NCBI GenBank assembly: GCA_052148155.1
Contig: JBKQIY010000232.1
Span: 1 to 56,217, forward strand
DNA length: 56,217 nucleotides
Reading direction: 5' to 3'
Source of the DNA: JBBQER01 sp052148155
GTDB taxonomy: Bacteria > Actinomycetota > Acidimicrobiia > IMCC26256 > PALSA-610
The notes under the pieces are model-generated. The model searched no databases. It was not told where the DNA came from and worked only from the letters and a program-made list of their open reading frames with translations. Position numbers and translations under genes: made by a program. This document shows, in pieces, positions 17,347-26,667 of the stretch (position 1 is the first letter of the stretch; every line of letters begins with the position of its first letter).

Positions 17347-18309
17347 CTACGACAAGCGCAACATCGCCTGGTCTTCGACATCGAGACGCTGCCCGGCCGC
17401 GAGTTTGGCCTCGGCCGCCGACCACGCGTTTCGCAAGAAGGCCGCGCCCGCCTCGACGAGGCCGCGGGCACGCGCCACGTCGATCTGGACGTCGGATCGC
17501 TCGGCGAGCGGTCCGCTGCCGCCGAGCGCGATCTTGGTCGGCGCCACGGCCTTGAGCGCGTCGAGAGCACCGCGTGCGATGCCAATGCCTACCCACGACA
17601 GGCCCGCGCCGAAACGGCTGAACAGGGGCAGCAACCGGGCCGGGTCGTCGGTGGCAAGACCCGAGGCATCGGAGGAGCACAGATACCGGTTGGGTACGAA
17701 CATGCCGTCAAGCGTCGCGTCGTTACTTCCGGTCGCCCGCATACCGCTCACCCGCCAGGTATCGCGCACCACGATCGCCGTGATCGGGATCACGCCACGC
17801 ACGATGAGGGGCATGCGATGCTCGCTGAAGCAGGGACCGTTGTCGTCGTGCAACCAGCCGCCGACGACAAGCCAATCCGCGTGCGCGCTGCCGGACAGGA
17901 ACGTCGCCGCGCCGTTGAAGACGTAACCGCCGTCGACACGCCGCGCGTTGATGTTCATGAAGTTGATCGTGCCCGCCACGATGACGAACTCGTCGTCGAG
18001 CACTTCGTCGCGTGCCGTGTCGTCGGTGAGGTCATAGGCGAGCATGGCAGTGGTCGCGCCGATCTGCAGGTTCCAGCCGGCCGAACCGTTGACGCGTGAC
18101 AGTGCCTCGACGATCGCGAACGTCTGGCTGAGATGCAACTCGCCCCCGCCGTAACGCGCTGGCAACAACATGCGTAACAGCCCCGACCTGCGCAGCGCAT
18201 CGACCGTCTCATCGCCCAGGCGCCGGTCGATCTCGGCCTGCTCGGCTTCGGCTCGTATCACCTCGGCGACGGAGGCGATCCGGTCCAGGTACTCCTGCTG
18301 GTCGATCAT
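17347..18309 (-). CDS. Acyl-CoA dehydrogenase/hydroxylase-like protein, interrupted by in-frame TAG
   Basis: 320 residues before an in-frame TAG, 388 codons if read through to 17143, the usual family length. It starts MIDQQEYLDRIASV with GAGG upstream. Motifs are PARYGGGELHLSQ, VNGSAGWNLQIG and SGMRATGSNDATLDGMFVP. These resemble the flavin-dependent hydroxylase branch (HsaA/HpaB-like) of the acyl-CoA dehydrogenase superfamily, which uses a partner reductase, rather than a classical dehydrogenase. Its start overlaps the stop of the racemase-like gene by 4 bp, so the two form an operon. A CAG-to-TAG change is the simplest explanation. It may be a recent pseudogene, a read-through gene or a sequence error. 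Confidence 0.8.
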   Translation of the reverse strand: MIDQQEYLDRIASVAEVIRAEAEQAEIDRRLGDETVDALRRSGLLRMLLPARYGGGELHLSQTFAIVEALSRVNGSAGWNLQIGATTAMLAYDLTDDTARDEVLDDEFVIVAGTINFMNINARRVDGGYVFNGAATFLSGSAHADWLVVGGWLHDDNGPCFSEHRMPLIVRGVIPITAIVVRDTWRVSGMRATGSNDATLDGMFVPNRYLCSSDASGLATDDPARLLPLFSRFGAGLSWVGIGIARGALDALKAVAPTKIALGGSGPLAERSDVQIDVARARGLVEAGAAFLRNAWSAAEAKLAAGQRLDVEDQAMLRLS

Positions 18310-19031
18310 CTCGCGCCTCGATGTGGTCGCCCGCTGCGCGGGCTCGCGGGTCGAACCGCCCGGGTCGGTTTCGCTCGGTTCAACGCTTCGATCGTGCGGG
18401 CTGCCTGAGCGACGGCAAGTCTGGGGCTGCTCAGAACGGGAACGTCGGTCTGGCAGAGGTCGGCTGCCATCGCCATCGACGCTTGGGCGAGGACGATCGC
18501 GTCGACCGGACCTGGCAGGGAATCGACGAACGACGCGACGGCTCGCAGATATTCTTCGTTGTCGCCCTGTTCGAAAAGAATCCAAGCGTCATCGCAGCTG
18601 TAGCCAACGAGTCGGACCGAAACTCCACGGTTGTCAGCCACTTCTTGCAGGAGTGCCATCGTCGGCGCGACGGCGCTGGCGAGCGCCGCGACAACCGCGA
18701 TGCGGGTGCCGCGAGCAACTGCTTGCTCAGCCATGGGTCGATCGACGCGGATGACCGGCACAGTCAGTCGGTTCGAAACGGCCTCGGCCGCACCACTGAT
18801 GGTTGAGCACGTACACACGACCACGTCGGCGTCCCGCGCTGAGTCGCGGAGTCGGGTCAACAGCCGGACACGTAACTCGTCGTCGACCTCGCCGCGCGTT
18901 CGAGCGTCCGACAACAACGTCTCGTCGACGACATGGACCGTTCGTACGCCCGGGGCGATCTCGTCCACCAACGCAGCGAACGAAGCCCGATGCGCCTCCG
19001 CGGTGTGAAGAAACCCGATCGTGGCGGTCAC
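18306..19031 (-). CDS. Asp/Glu/hydantoin racemase-like protein
   Basis: About 241 residues from a GTG at 19031 (19034 is equivalent), beginning VTATIGFLHTAEAH. The two-lobed racemase pattern is present: VVVCTCSTISGAAEAV supplies the first active-site cysteine. The second site, normally a Gly-Cys or Ala-Cys turn, reads IVLAQASMAM and has no cysteine. It may therefore not racemise by the two-cysteine mechanism, like other members of the superfamily (decarboxylases, isomerases). Its stop overlaps the start of the following acyl-CoA dehydrogenase-like gene (ATGA), so the two are translationally coupled. The frame is open to 19328 but those residues look non-coding. Confidence 0.78.
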   Translation of the reverse strand: MTATIGFLHTAEAHRASFAALVDEIAPGVRTVHVVDETLLSDARTRGEVDDELRVRLLTRLRDSARDADVVVCTCSTISGAAEAVSNRLTVPVIRVDRPMAEQAVARGTRIAVVAALASAVAPTMALLQEVADNRGVSVRLVGYSCDDAWILFEQGDNEEYLRAVASFVDSLPGPVDAIVLAQASMAMAADLCQTDVPVLSSPRLAVAQAARTIEALNRAKPTRAVRPASPRSGRPHRGAR

Positions 19032-19034
19032 CAC

Positions 19035-19861
19035 TGCAACGTAGCGAGTCTCGCGGTTCACAAGCACGGCTTTTCCGACCACATCGTTCTCGGGACGGCA
19101 CGTATGCACGCCGATGACACGGACGCAGACCGTGACGATCTGATGCTTCGATCCGGTGACGTCGACCCAACGCCTGCTCGGCTGTTCGGCGACAACACTG
19201 ACGAACGCCCTCGCCGGTTCGTGACCAGCCTCGTCGGGGCGAACGCGCAGCTCAACCGACCGAACGTTGCACACGCGGGAGGCGGGCCGAGGCCGTGTTC
19301 TGGACAGCGTCGCGGGCGACTGGGGCACGCGTCGATGATGCTCCGCTCAGCCGTTCGGATCGACCCGCGAGCCGCTGCTCGGATCGGTATCCGCCCGAGT
19401 GAGGTTGCGTCGACAGCGATGACCGTCGAGGCGGCTCGCCTCGACACGAAGGCGATGGCACACGACCCTCGCCGACGCGGTGGGACGTCGGCTGGTCGAC
19501 ACCCGCCGGACCCTTGCGTTGGTGACGGCGCGCTCGAACTGAAGGTGATCCCCGTAACCGCTGGCCGCCGACGAGTTCGTCGCCGACGACGTTCTTCGAG
19601 CGTCACCCCCGGCACCGTCCGTGCCGGTGCCCTGCTGCCGGCGGGGCTCGGCACAGAGCGCGTCCGTGGACGACACACTGCCCTGAGACGGAACCATCGC
19701 GGATCGTTCGACATGCCGAAACCCGATGGTTTCGCGTTCCGCGCGAGGTGCAGCGTCAGTGCACTCCGCGGGGCAGTACCAGCATCGGCTTGATTCGTCG
19801 GTGTCGAACCGTCTCAACTGTGCAACGATCGACGGACGCACCCGACGATGGGCTCGAGCAC
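19035..19861. other. 827-bp divergent gap without a clear gene
   Basis: The stretch lies between the racemase-like gene and ftsH, transcribed away from each other. All six frames here read as arginine- or serine-rich non-coding sequence. It is long for a promoter region in this otherwise compact genome. I see no repeat or RNA-like hairpin that I would defend. Confidence 0.4.
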
Positions 19862-21796
19862 GTGACCGACCGGATCATCCATTTCACGACCTCGGCCAAG
19901 CCGGGGCCGCCGCCCGAAACACCCACCGCGCCACCGAAACGGTCCGCGCCCCGATGGCTGCACACCGTTTGGCTCGTCGGTCTGCTCGGCACACTGTTGC
20001 TGCTGTTCCTACCCGGTAGCTCCAAAGCGCCGTTATCGTTGCACTACAGCGTCTGGAAGACGAAGCTCGACGCCGGCCAGGTCAAAACGGCGACGATTAA
20101 CCAATCGGGCGGGGTCAGCGGTCAACTGACCAACAACACGAAATACACGACGCGGATACCGACCGCGATCAAAGACGACAACCTCGCGGCCGACCTCGCC
20201 CGGCACAAGGTCGACGTGAAGGCGACCGAGACGGGAACCAGCGCCTGGAGCATCATCGGCGGTCTCCTGCCGTTCGTGCTGTTGCTCGGCATCTACTTGT
20301 TGATCAGCCGACGCGCGACGCGACAGATCGCCGGCGGGGTGATGGGGATCGGTGCGTCAAAGGCCAAGATCTATGACGAGGACCGACCGAACACGCGCTT
20401 CACCGACGTCGCCGGATACGAAGGCGCCAAACGCGAAATCAGCGAGGTGGTCGATTTCTTGAAGAATCCCGGCCGATACCAGGCGGTGGGTGCGGTCGGA
20501 CCGAAAGGCGTGCTGATGGTCGGTCCGCCCGGTACCGGTAAGACACTTCTCGCTCGAGCGGTGGCGGGCGAGGCCGACGTACCGTTTCTTGCGCTCACGG
20601 GTTCAAGCTTTGTCGAGATGTTCGTCGGGGTCGGCGCGGCGCGGGTTCGTGATTTGTTCGCGGCGGCGCGCAAGCGCGCCCCTGCAATCATCTTCATCGA
20701 CGAGATCGACGCCATTGGCCAACGTCGCGGCGGGCAACTCGTTTCGAACGACGAGCGTGAGCAGACCCTCAACCAGATGCTGGCGGAGATGGACGGCTTC
20801 GACCCAGCCACGAACGTGGTCGTCTTGGCCGCAACGAACCGGCCCGAATCGTTGGATCCCGCACTGCTTCGCCCTGGCCGATTTGACCGCCAGGTCGAGA
20901 TACCGTTGCCGAACCTGCGCGAACGGACCGCAATTCTGGGTGTCCATGCACACGAGAAGCGGCTCGGTCCGGACGTCGACTTGGAGAACGTCGCGCGAGG
21001 TACGCCCGGATTCAGCGGCGCCGACCTCGCGAACCTCGTGAACGAAGCCGCGATCGTCGCCGTTCGTCACGACCGCGACACGCTCGCCGCATCCGACTTC
21101 GACGAAGCCAGGGATCGCGTTCTGCTCGGCCGCCGCGACGCGACCAACGCGTTGATGCCGGACGAGAAATACGCCGTCGCGGTGCACGAGTCCGGCCACG
21201 CGTTAGTTGCCGGTCTCTCCGAACATGCCGATCCGGTCGCGAAGGTCACGATTCTGCCCGCCGGTCAAGCCCTAGGGGTCACCGAGCAGCTTCCGGTCGA
21301 CGAACGCCACCTCTATTCCGAGAGCTACCTCAAGGACTCCCTCGCGATCCGGCTTGGTGGCCGCGCCGCCGAGATGCTCGTGCTCGGCGAGGCCTCGACT
21401 GGCGCGGCGAGCGATCTGGCGGGCGCGACGGATCTTGCGACCCGAATGGTGCGCGAGTACGGGATGAGCCAGCGACTCGGACCGGTTGGTTTCGCGAGCG
21501 GTTCGCCCATGTACCTCGGCGGCGAAGAAGTCCGTAACCGGACGTACGCCGAGGCAACGCAACGTGTGATCGACGAAGAAGTTGCGGAGTTGCTGCGGCA
21601 GGCCGAACGACGCGCACTCGAGCTGCTATCCGGTCGCCGCGACGCGCTCGATCGACTCGTACAAGATCTCCTCGCGCACGAGACGGTCGACGGCAGCGCA
21701 GTGCAGGCCGCGATCACAGGGCAAGGGGGCCCGACGGAGCCGGCCGGAAGTGGAGGCCCTCTCCCCCAGGTGCAATACCAGAGCCGCGAGGCGTGA
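19862..21796 (+). CDS. ftsH: ATP-dependent zinc metalloprotease FtsH
   Basis: 644 residues from the GTG at 19862 (VTDRIIHFTT). Two membrane helices lie near residues 37-55 and 135-155, enclosing an extracytoplasmic domain of about 80 residues. The AAA module has Walker A GPPGTGKT near residue 220, Walker B IIFIDEIDAIGQRR and the arginine-finger region LLRPGRFDRQ. The protease site is HESGHAL near residue 442, with the distal zinc ligand in GAASDLAGATDLA. FtsH degrades damaged membrane and selected cytosolic proteins. Usual neighbours (tilS, hpt, folE) are absent, so this could be a second copy. An earlier ATG at 19748 adds 38 unlikely residues. Confidence 0.95.
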   Translation: MTDRIIHFTTSAKPGPPPETPTAPPKRSAPRWLHTVWLVGLLGTLLLLFLPGSSKAPLSLHYSVWKTKLDAGQVKTATINQSGGVSGQLTNNTKYTTRIPTAIKDDNLAADLARHKVDVKATETGTSAWSIIGGLLPFVLLLGIYLLISRRATRQIAGGVMGIGASKAKIYDEDRPNTRFTDVAGYEGAKREISEVVDFLKNPGRYQAVGAVGPKGVLMVGPPGTGKTLLARAVAGEADVPFLALTGSSFVEMFVGVGAARVRDLFAAARKRAPAIIFIDEIDAIGQRRGGQLVSNDEREQTLNQMLAEMDGFDPATNVVVLAATNRPESLDPALLRPGRFDRQVEIPLPNLRERTAILGVHAHEKRLGPDVDLENVARGTPGFSGADLANLVNEAAIVAVRHDRDTLAASDFDEARDRVLLGRRDATNALMPDEKYAVAVHESGHALVAGLSEHADPVAKVTILPAGQALGVTEQLPVDERHLYSESYLKDSLAIRLGGRAAEMLVLGEASTGAASDLAGATDLATRMVREYGMSQRLGPVGFASGSPMYLGGEEVRNRTYAEATQRVIDEEVAELLRQAERRALELLSGRRDALDRLVQDLLAHETVDGSAVQAAITGQGGPTEPAGSGGPLPQVQYQSREA

Positions 21797-21816
21797 GCGG
21801 CGCGGCCGCGCGCCGC
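21797..21816 (+). terminator. Hairpin after ftsH
   Basis: GCGGCGCG at 21797-21804 pairs perfectly with CGCGCCGC at 21809-21816 around a GCCG loop. It starts directly after the ftsH stop codon. No T-run follows. Confidence 0.5.
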
Positions 21817-21968
21817 GACACGTTGCCTCAGGATGTTTCCGGGAGGCGTTTCCTTTTCGTCGCTTGCACGATGACCTCAACGGCGGAGATCGTTGACGCG
21901 CGTCGATCGGCGAGCGTCGGGAGGTCCGCGTACCCCACGGGGCCGCGGCGTTGAGACGGGAGCATCAC

Positions 21969-22427
21969 ATGCGTCATTTGCGAGCGGTCCGGTTGTTGAC
22001 GACGGCGGCTTTGGTCGTGCCAACGTCGCTGACCGGCTGGGTTTTGGCAGGTCCGGCGTCTGCGACGGCGGCTCCGGCCGCCTGTTCGACCCTCTCGGGA
22101 GCTGGTCTGACGTCAACGCTGACGAACTGCACCGACCCGGCCAACACGGGCGGCAAGGGCACCGCCGTGTCGAAGACGGGGAAGGTCCCGACCGGCACCA
22201 CGACGATTAAATGGAACAAGACCGGGACGACGACCCTCTCGTTCAGCTACACCGTCGTGAAGGTGAGCAAATGCCCCAAGGGCGACAGCGAGATCACCGA
22301 AACCGGCAAGGTCACCGGCGGAACCGGGGCGGCGATCAAGTCGATCCCGAAGGGCCAAAAGACGTCAGCAACGGTCTGCGAAGGCAAGACCGTGGCGCTG
22401 CTGAAGGGCACGAAGTTCGTTCTGTAA
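21969..22427 (+). CDS. Small secreted protein, family member 1
   Basis: 152 residues. A signal peptide runs from MRHLRAVRLL to about ASATA, followed by a mature chain of about 115 residues with four cysteines. It is rich in Thr, Gly and Lys (NTGGKGT, TGTTTLSFSYTVVKV, SIPKGQKTSATVC). The sequence suggests a small beta-sandwich with possible disulfides. It is clearly homologous, in DNA as well as protein, to the gene at 45480-45953 and to a fragment at 46195-46300. No known family is recognised. It is presumably released or bound to the envelope. It is monocistronic, 172 bp after ftsH. Confidence 0.75.
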   Translation: MRHLRAVRLLTTAALVVPTSLTGWVLAGPASATAAPAACSTLSGAGLTSTLTNCTDPANTGGKGTAVSKTGKVPTGTTTIKWNKTGTTTLSFSYTVVKVSKCPKGDSEITETGKVTGGTGAAIKSIPKGQKTSATVCEGKTVALLKGTKFVL

Positions 22428-22920
22428 CGCCAGTCGAAGCATTGGTCGAGGAGCAGCGGTCTTCGACTTCGGTCGCAGGCCGCTGTTCCAATTTCACTGA
22501 CTCCGGCGCGGACCGCGGAACCGCCGTGTCGATACGCCGAGACCGAACGGTGCTCAGACACCGGAGCTGACCGCGGTGTCATGCACGCTGGAACTGACTC
22601 GTTCATCGCGCATTCGTTCGGAATCGATCACCCAACCGTGAGCGCAGTGACCGGTTCGTCGAGAGCAGTGCATAGGTCTCTGCGCGTTTCGCGATTCTTT
22701 GCGCCCGACGAGATGCGATCCATTGCACGTTACGATGAGACAGCGCGCCTGTCGGCAAGGAGGGGACCGGGAGCTTTGGCATGCACCAAGCGAGTCCAAG
22801 CTTTCGGACAAGATCGCGCGAGTGGAGACCGCTTCAACGAACGGGCACGATGATGGGCCTGGCCCAGCAGCCCACATTCTCGAATGGCGATCACGTAGTG
22901 AATGAACGCGAACTGGCCCG
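22428..22920. other. 493-bp gap without a clear gene
   Basis: Between the small secreted protein and the PdxH-like gene. A loose inverted repeat, CAGCGG with CCGCTG around 22456-22484, could act as a terminator for the secreted gene. Otherwise nothing is recognised. Confidence 0.35.
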
Positions 22921-23523
22921 ATGACGCGCCTTGTCCCCGACGCGGTCGCCGCTGATCCGATCGCCCAGTTCGGCCGCTGGTACGACGATGCTGTCGCGGC
23001 CGGCGTGCGTCAGCCTGACGCCATGACCCTGGCGACCGCACGACCCGATGGTGAAGTGTCGGCACGCACGGTCTTGATGCGCGGCTTCGACGACCGCGGG
23101 TTCGCCTTCTACACAAATCTCGAGAGCGCGAAGTCAGCCGACCTGACCGCGAACCCACGAGCGGCGCTGGTGTTTCACTGGCGCGAGGTCGAACGACAGG
23201 TCCGCGTGGTCGGACCGGTTTCCCGACTCGCCGACGACGAAGCGGCGCGCTACTGGGCGACGCGTCCGCGGGGCCATCGCCTGGGAGCGTGGGCATCGCC
23301 TCAGAGCCGCGCGATCGATGTCGGCGCACTCGACGCACTGCTGGCCGAGGTCGAGACCCGATTCGCCGGCGGCGAGCCGCCGCTCCCGCCGTTTTGGGGC
23401 GGCTACGTGGTCGATGTCGACGAGCTCGAGTTGTGGGAGGGCCGTCCCGATCGTCTGCACGATCGCGTCGTCTACCGCCGCACCGCCGTGAGGTCGTATA
23501 CGCGGGAGCAGCTCGCTCCCTGA
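22921..23523 (+). CDS. pdxH: Pyridoxamine 5'-phosphate oxidase
   Basis: 200 residues, standard length for PdxH without the N-terminal extension. It has the FMN-binding split-barrel signatures: PDAMTLATARPDGEVSARTV, LMRGFDDRGFAFYTN, SAKSADLTANPRAALVFHW, the ERQVRVVGPV strand, and the C-terminal substrate motif ending in WEGRPDRLHDRVVYRR. It oxidises pyridoxine/pyridoxamine 5'-phosphate to PLP with oxygen and FMN. The C-terminal Arg-Leu-His-Asp-Arg block is the classic PdxH PLP-contacting segment, which separates it from F420-binding relatives. No PLP-synthesis neighbours are present. Confidence 0.93.
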   Translation: MTRLVPDAVAADPIAQFGRWYDDAVAAGVRQPDAMTLATARPDGEVSARTVLMRGFDDRGFAFYTNLESAKSADLTANPRAALVFHWREVERQVRVVGPVSRLADDEAARYWATRPRGHRLGAWASPQSRAIDVGALDALLAEVETRFAGGEPPLPPFWGGYVVDVDELELWEGRPDRLHDRVVYRRTAVRSYTREQLAP

Positions 23524-24044
23524 CGTCCATCCGAACCGCGTGCGCGTGCGTGAAATACCGCCTGACCGGCGCGACGATGAGCTACCGAACGCGCAGATCA
23601 TCGGCTGTTCGCGAACCCGGACGCGTCGTGCTGCTCGCGACCTCGGGTGTGACGAGCTGACGTCGTCGGCGAGTCAGAGCAACGGCCGACCGAGCGGTGG
23701 CCCGCCCGCGAACGTCCCGGCCGACGGCTACGCCATGCAGACACGCTGACCAGGAGCGATGGTGCCGGGCCGGCTGAGTATCGGCTGGAACGATTGCGCG
23801 CCCTGGAAGCGCATGAATCAACCCGATGAGCTGACTGCCCCAAATCGAAACGACCAGCGGTTTGCGCTGCTGCGCGCTCGACAGCTGACGAGCCGCGGTA
23901 GGTCCACACGCCCATGGTCGACAACGAATCATCTTGGCGGTGCGGTTCCTGCGTGGTGGAAGTCGACGTCCTTGACGAGTCGCGGTTCGGGAGGAGGGTG
24001 GAACGCGGCGCTGACTCTCTTCGCCCAGAGGTGCGAGACCGTAT
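23524..24044. other. 521-bp gap without a clear gene
   Basis: Between the convergent pdxH and ABC permease genes. A plus-strand frame from 23914 begins VDNESSWRCGSC and reads plausibly for about 50 residues before it runs antisense into the permease. It could be a zinc-ribbon remnant, but support is weak. No terminator hairpin is evident. Confidence 0.3.
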
Positions 24045-25667
24045 CTACGCGCGTTGCACGTCTCGCCGAGCGAAGCGGATCGTCGCGACGACGTACATTG
24101 CTAGCGCGATCGTGACGGTAACCGCGAGGGTCTTCGGGTCAGAGCGTTGCGCCGGCGCCAACGCCATGTAGTGGAACAACGAGAGACGGTCGAGCCAGCT
24201 GAGGCTCGCGCGGATCGAGCCCAGCAGGTCGATGAGCAGTGACCACATGACGACGCCGTAGACCGTGCGCGCCGCGCGTCGGGGCGCCACCGAGAGCAGC
24301 ACGGCGCCGATGCCGAGCGTCACGAGGGCGGTCGGGACGACGTTGAGGCCCGCGCCGACCATCGACGCGAAGTGCAGGTTGACGCCTTGAGTCTTGGCGC
24401 CAAGCCATGCGGCGAGCCCGGCAAGGAGTCCCGATACCGCGATGGCGACACCGCTGAGCAGGAGCCGCCCGGCGAACAGCCGGGCGCGCTGAACGGGTTG
24501 GGCCAAGACGTGCACCAAACGTCCCGATGTCTCCTCGTCGGACGCGGCCCCAATCTGGCTCGCGGGAAGCAACGCGACCAGCGTCGCGACCAGCAAGAAC
24601 GCGACGCCGAAGTACTGGTTCGCGAAGGCACCCTTCACGCCGAACTTGCCGAGCGTCTTCGCGAGCGATGCCGGCACCTTGCCCGTTGTGACTTTGACGA
24701 TGATCCCGAACACGAATGCCGCGGCCGCCACTCCCGCAAGCCACGCAGAGAGGACCGGGAACTCGAGGCGCAGGGCGAGCTGCGACGGCGAACTCAATCC
24801 GAAGGGGCGAAGCGACGACATGTCACGCGCGGCCAGGACGCCGGCGCCTGTGTCGCGGCGCGATGCGAGCACGATTGCCGCGCCGGACAATGCAACAACA
24901 GTCATAGCCGCCGGTACCAGCGGCCACGGATCGTTGTGCGTCAACGGTCGCATCAGTTCGGTCCAACCGAAGGGCGTCGCCCAGAGAAGCCAACGAGCGT
25001 GCGGGCCTGAGTCGGCGAACATCCGGACGATGAACGAGAGGCCGAAGGCACCGATGCCCAGCCCGGTGGCCATCCGACGAGTGCTCCCGAGCTGCGACGT
25101 GAGTGCGCCAACTGCGCCGAACACGGCCGGAGCGACAGCAATGCTCAACCCGTACAAAACGGCTTCGCCGACGCCGAAACCTACTTTGGCGTTACGACCG
25201 GCCACTACGGTGATCAGGGTCGTGCCACCGAAGACGATGGCGACCGCGGCACCCAGGGCGCTCAACGTCGCGGCCGTCACTCGAGCGGGACGAGTATTTC
25301 CCGCGAGCAGCAACTGCCAGCGTCCTGTGTCCTCCTCGCTTCGGAGCAGCCGGGTCGCCGCGACGATCGCCCAGATCGCGCCGATCGTCGTCAAGAACAC
25401 GAAGCACTTGTACACGGTGTAACCGCCGACCGTGTCTATCGACGAGACGGAGCCCAGCAGCACCGCGAGGCCGGTGTCGCCTCTGGTCGTGATCGCGAGT
25501 TGGTGACGGCTGGCCGCGGTCGGGAACGAGGAGACGTAGGACAGCGCGGACGCCGCAACGGTGCCTCCGAAGACCAGTGCCCACGCGGCGGCGCCGATCC
25601 ACAGTTGGTTGAACGCGCGGCGAGCGATGGCGGCTTCCGTCCGGAGCTCAACGATATCTGCGCTCAT
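24045..25667 (-). CDS. ABC-2-type exporter permease, two-module
   Basis: 540 residues with about twelve hydrophobic segments in two similar halves, the arrangement of the TetronasinB/exporter permeases of actinobacteria. The N-terminal half includes LLRSEEDTGRWQLLLAG and the second half SDEETSGRLVHVLAQPVQRARL. This E-E-(D/T)-(T/S)-G-R cytoplasmic signature appears twice and marks the internal duplication. The ATG at 25667 overlaps the stop of the ATPase gene (ATGA). With that ATPase it forms an exporter, probably for a lipid, antibiotic or other hydrophobic compound. The cargo is not indicated by neighbours. Confidence 0.88.
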   Translation of the reverse strand: MSADIVELRTEAAIARRAFNQLWIGAAAWALVFGGTVAASALSYVSSFPTAASRHQLAITTRGDTGLAVLLGSVSSIDTVGGYTVYKCFVFLTTIGAIWAIVAATRLLRSEEDTGRWQLLLAGNTRPARVTAATLSALGAAVAIVFGGTTLITVVAGRNAKVGFGVGEAVLYGLSIAVAPAVFGAVGALTSQLGSTRRMATGLGIGAFGLSFIVRMFADSGPHARWLLWATPFGWTELMRPLTHNDPWPLVPAAMTVVALSGAAIVLASRRDTGAGVLAARDMSSLRPFGLSSPSQLALRLEFPVLSAWLAGVAAAAFVFGIIVKVTTGKVPASLAKTLGKFGVKGAFANQYFGVAFLLVATLVALLPASQIGAASDEETSGRLVHVLAQPVQRARLFAGRLLLSGVAIAVSGLLAGLAAWLGAKTQGVNLHFASMVGAGLNVVPTALVTLGIGAVLLSVAPRRAARTVYGVVMWSLLIDLLGSIRASLSWLDRLSLFHYMALAPAQRSDPKTLAVTVTIALAMYVVATIRFARRDVQRA

Positions 25668-26569
25668 CGGTCCGATCCGGTCGCGGCGGACCGGTCGCTG
25701 TAGTGCGACACGAAGAGCTCTTCGAGTGACGGTTCGCGCGTCGTCATGTTCTTCACGCCTGCCGCGGCGAGCGCGCGCACGAGCGCCGTCATCGAGCCGG
25801 TGACGTCGCACTCGATCGTCTGGCCGTCGACGACAACGTTGCTCACGCCATCAAGTCGCGAGATATCGGGCGCGGAGGACTCGAGTTCGGCGCGCACCCG
25901 GAGTGCGGCGATCCCGCGCAGTGCCTCGAGATGGCCGGTCTCGATGATCCGGCCGGCTCGCAGCATCGCCACCCGATCGCACACCGCCTCGACTTCGCTC
26001 AGGATGTGCGAGGACAGCAGCACGGTCTGACCACGGTCGTGAGCTTCGTGTACGCAGGCGCGGAAAACTTGTTCCATGAGGGGGTCGAGTCCGGTCGTTG
26101 GTTCGTCGAGCAGCAGGACCTCCGCTCGGCTCGCGAACGCGGCGATCAGCAAGATCTTCTGTCGGTTACCGTGGCTGTAAGCCCGGATTTTCTCGTCGGG
26201 GACGAGCTCGAACTGATCGACGAGCGCTTTTCGGTATGCGTCGTCGACCGAGCCGTGGACGTTGCCTAAAAATTGCAGCGCCTCCGCGCCGGTGAGCGAC
26301 GGCCAGAGGTTCGCCTCGCTCGGGACGTAGGCGAGGCGTCGATGAATCGCCGGAGCGTCGCGTCGGACGTCGAGATCGAAGATCCGCGCCGCGCCGGAAG
26401 TCGGCCGGATAACGCCGAGGAGTAGTGCGATCGTCGTCGACTTGCCGGCACCATTCGGTCCCAGGTAGCCGAACACCTCGCCTCGTTGTATCTCGAGGTC
26501 GAGCGAATCGAGCGCTGTCTTGTGACCGTATCGTTTGGTCAATTGGTCTGTCCGAATCGTTGCGGTCAT
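25664..26569 (-). CDS. ABC exporter ATP-binding protein
   Basis: 301 residues preceded by GGAGG. Walker A is GPNGAGKST near residue 39, the Q-loop and PTSGAARIFDLD follow, the signature is a variant YSHGNRQKI, and Walker B is VLLLDEPTTGLDP. The C-terminal 80 residues (GRIIETGHLEALRG onward) form the extra domain typical of drug-exporter ATPases of the DrrA/CcmA type. It powers the permease encoded by the overlapping downstream gene. The non-standard signature (SHGNR in place of LSGGQ) is common in this exporter class. Confidence 0.93.
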   Translation of the reverse strand: MTATIRTDQLTKRYGHKTALDSLDLEIQRGEVFGYLGPNGAGKSTTIALLLGVIRPTSGAARIFDLDVRRDAPAIHRRLAYVPSEANLWPSLTGAEALQFLGNVHGSVDDAYRKALVDQFELVPDEKIRAYSHGNRQKILLIAAFASRAEVLLLDEPTTGLDPLMEQVFRACVHEAHDRGQTVLLSSHILSEVEAVCDRVAMLRAGRIIETGHLEALRGIAALRVRAELESSAPDISRLDGVSNVVVDGQTIECDVTGSMTALVRALAAAGVKNMTTREPSLEELFVSHYSDRSAATGSDR

Positions 26570-26667
26570 CGTGCCTCCATTCGGCTCGGCGCGAGCCAGT
26601 GTCGCATCGCGGGGAGGCTTCTCACCGGCTTCGGGCGCCGATGAGTTCGAGGATCAGCCCGGTCGGT

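Noticed and set aside
18933..19793. Long plus-strand frame upstream of ftsH
   Set aside because: Composition is arginine-rich and random, and part of it is antisense to the racemase-like gene; no domain or ribosome site.
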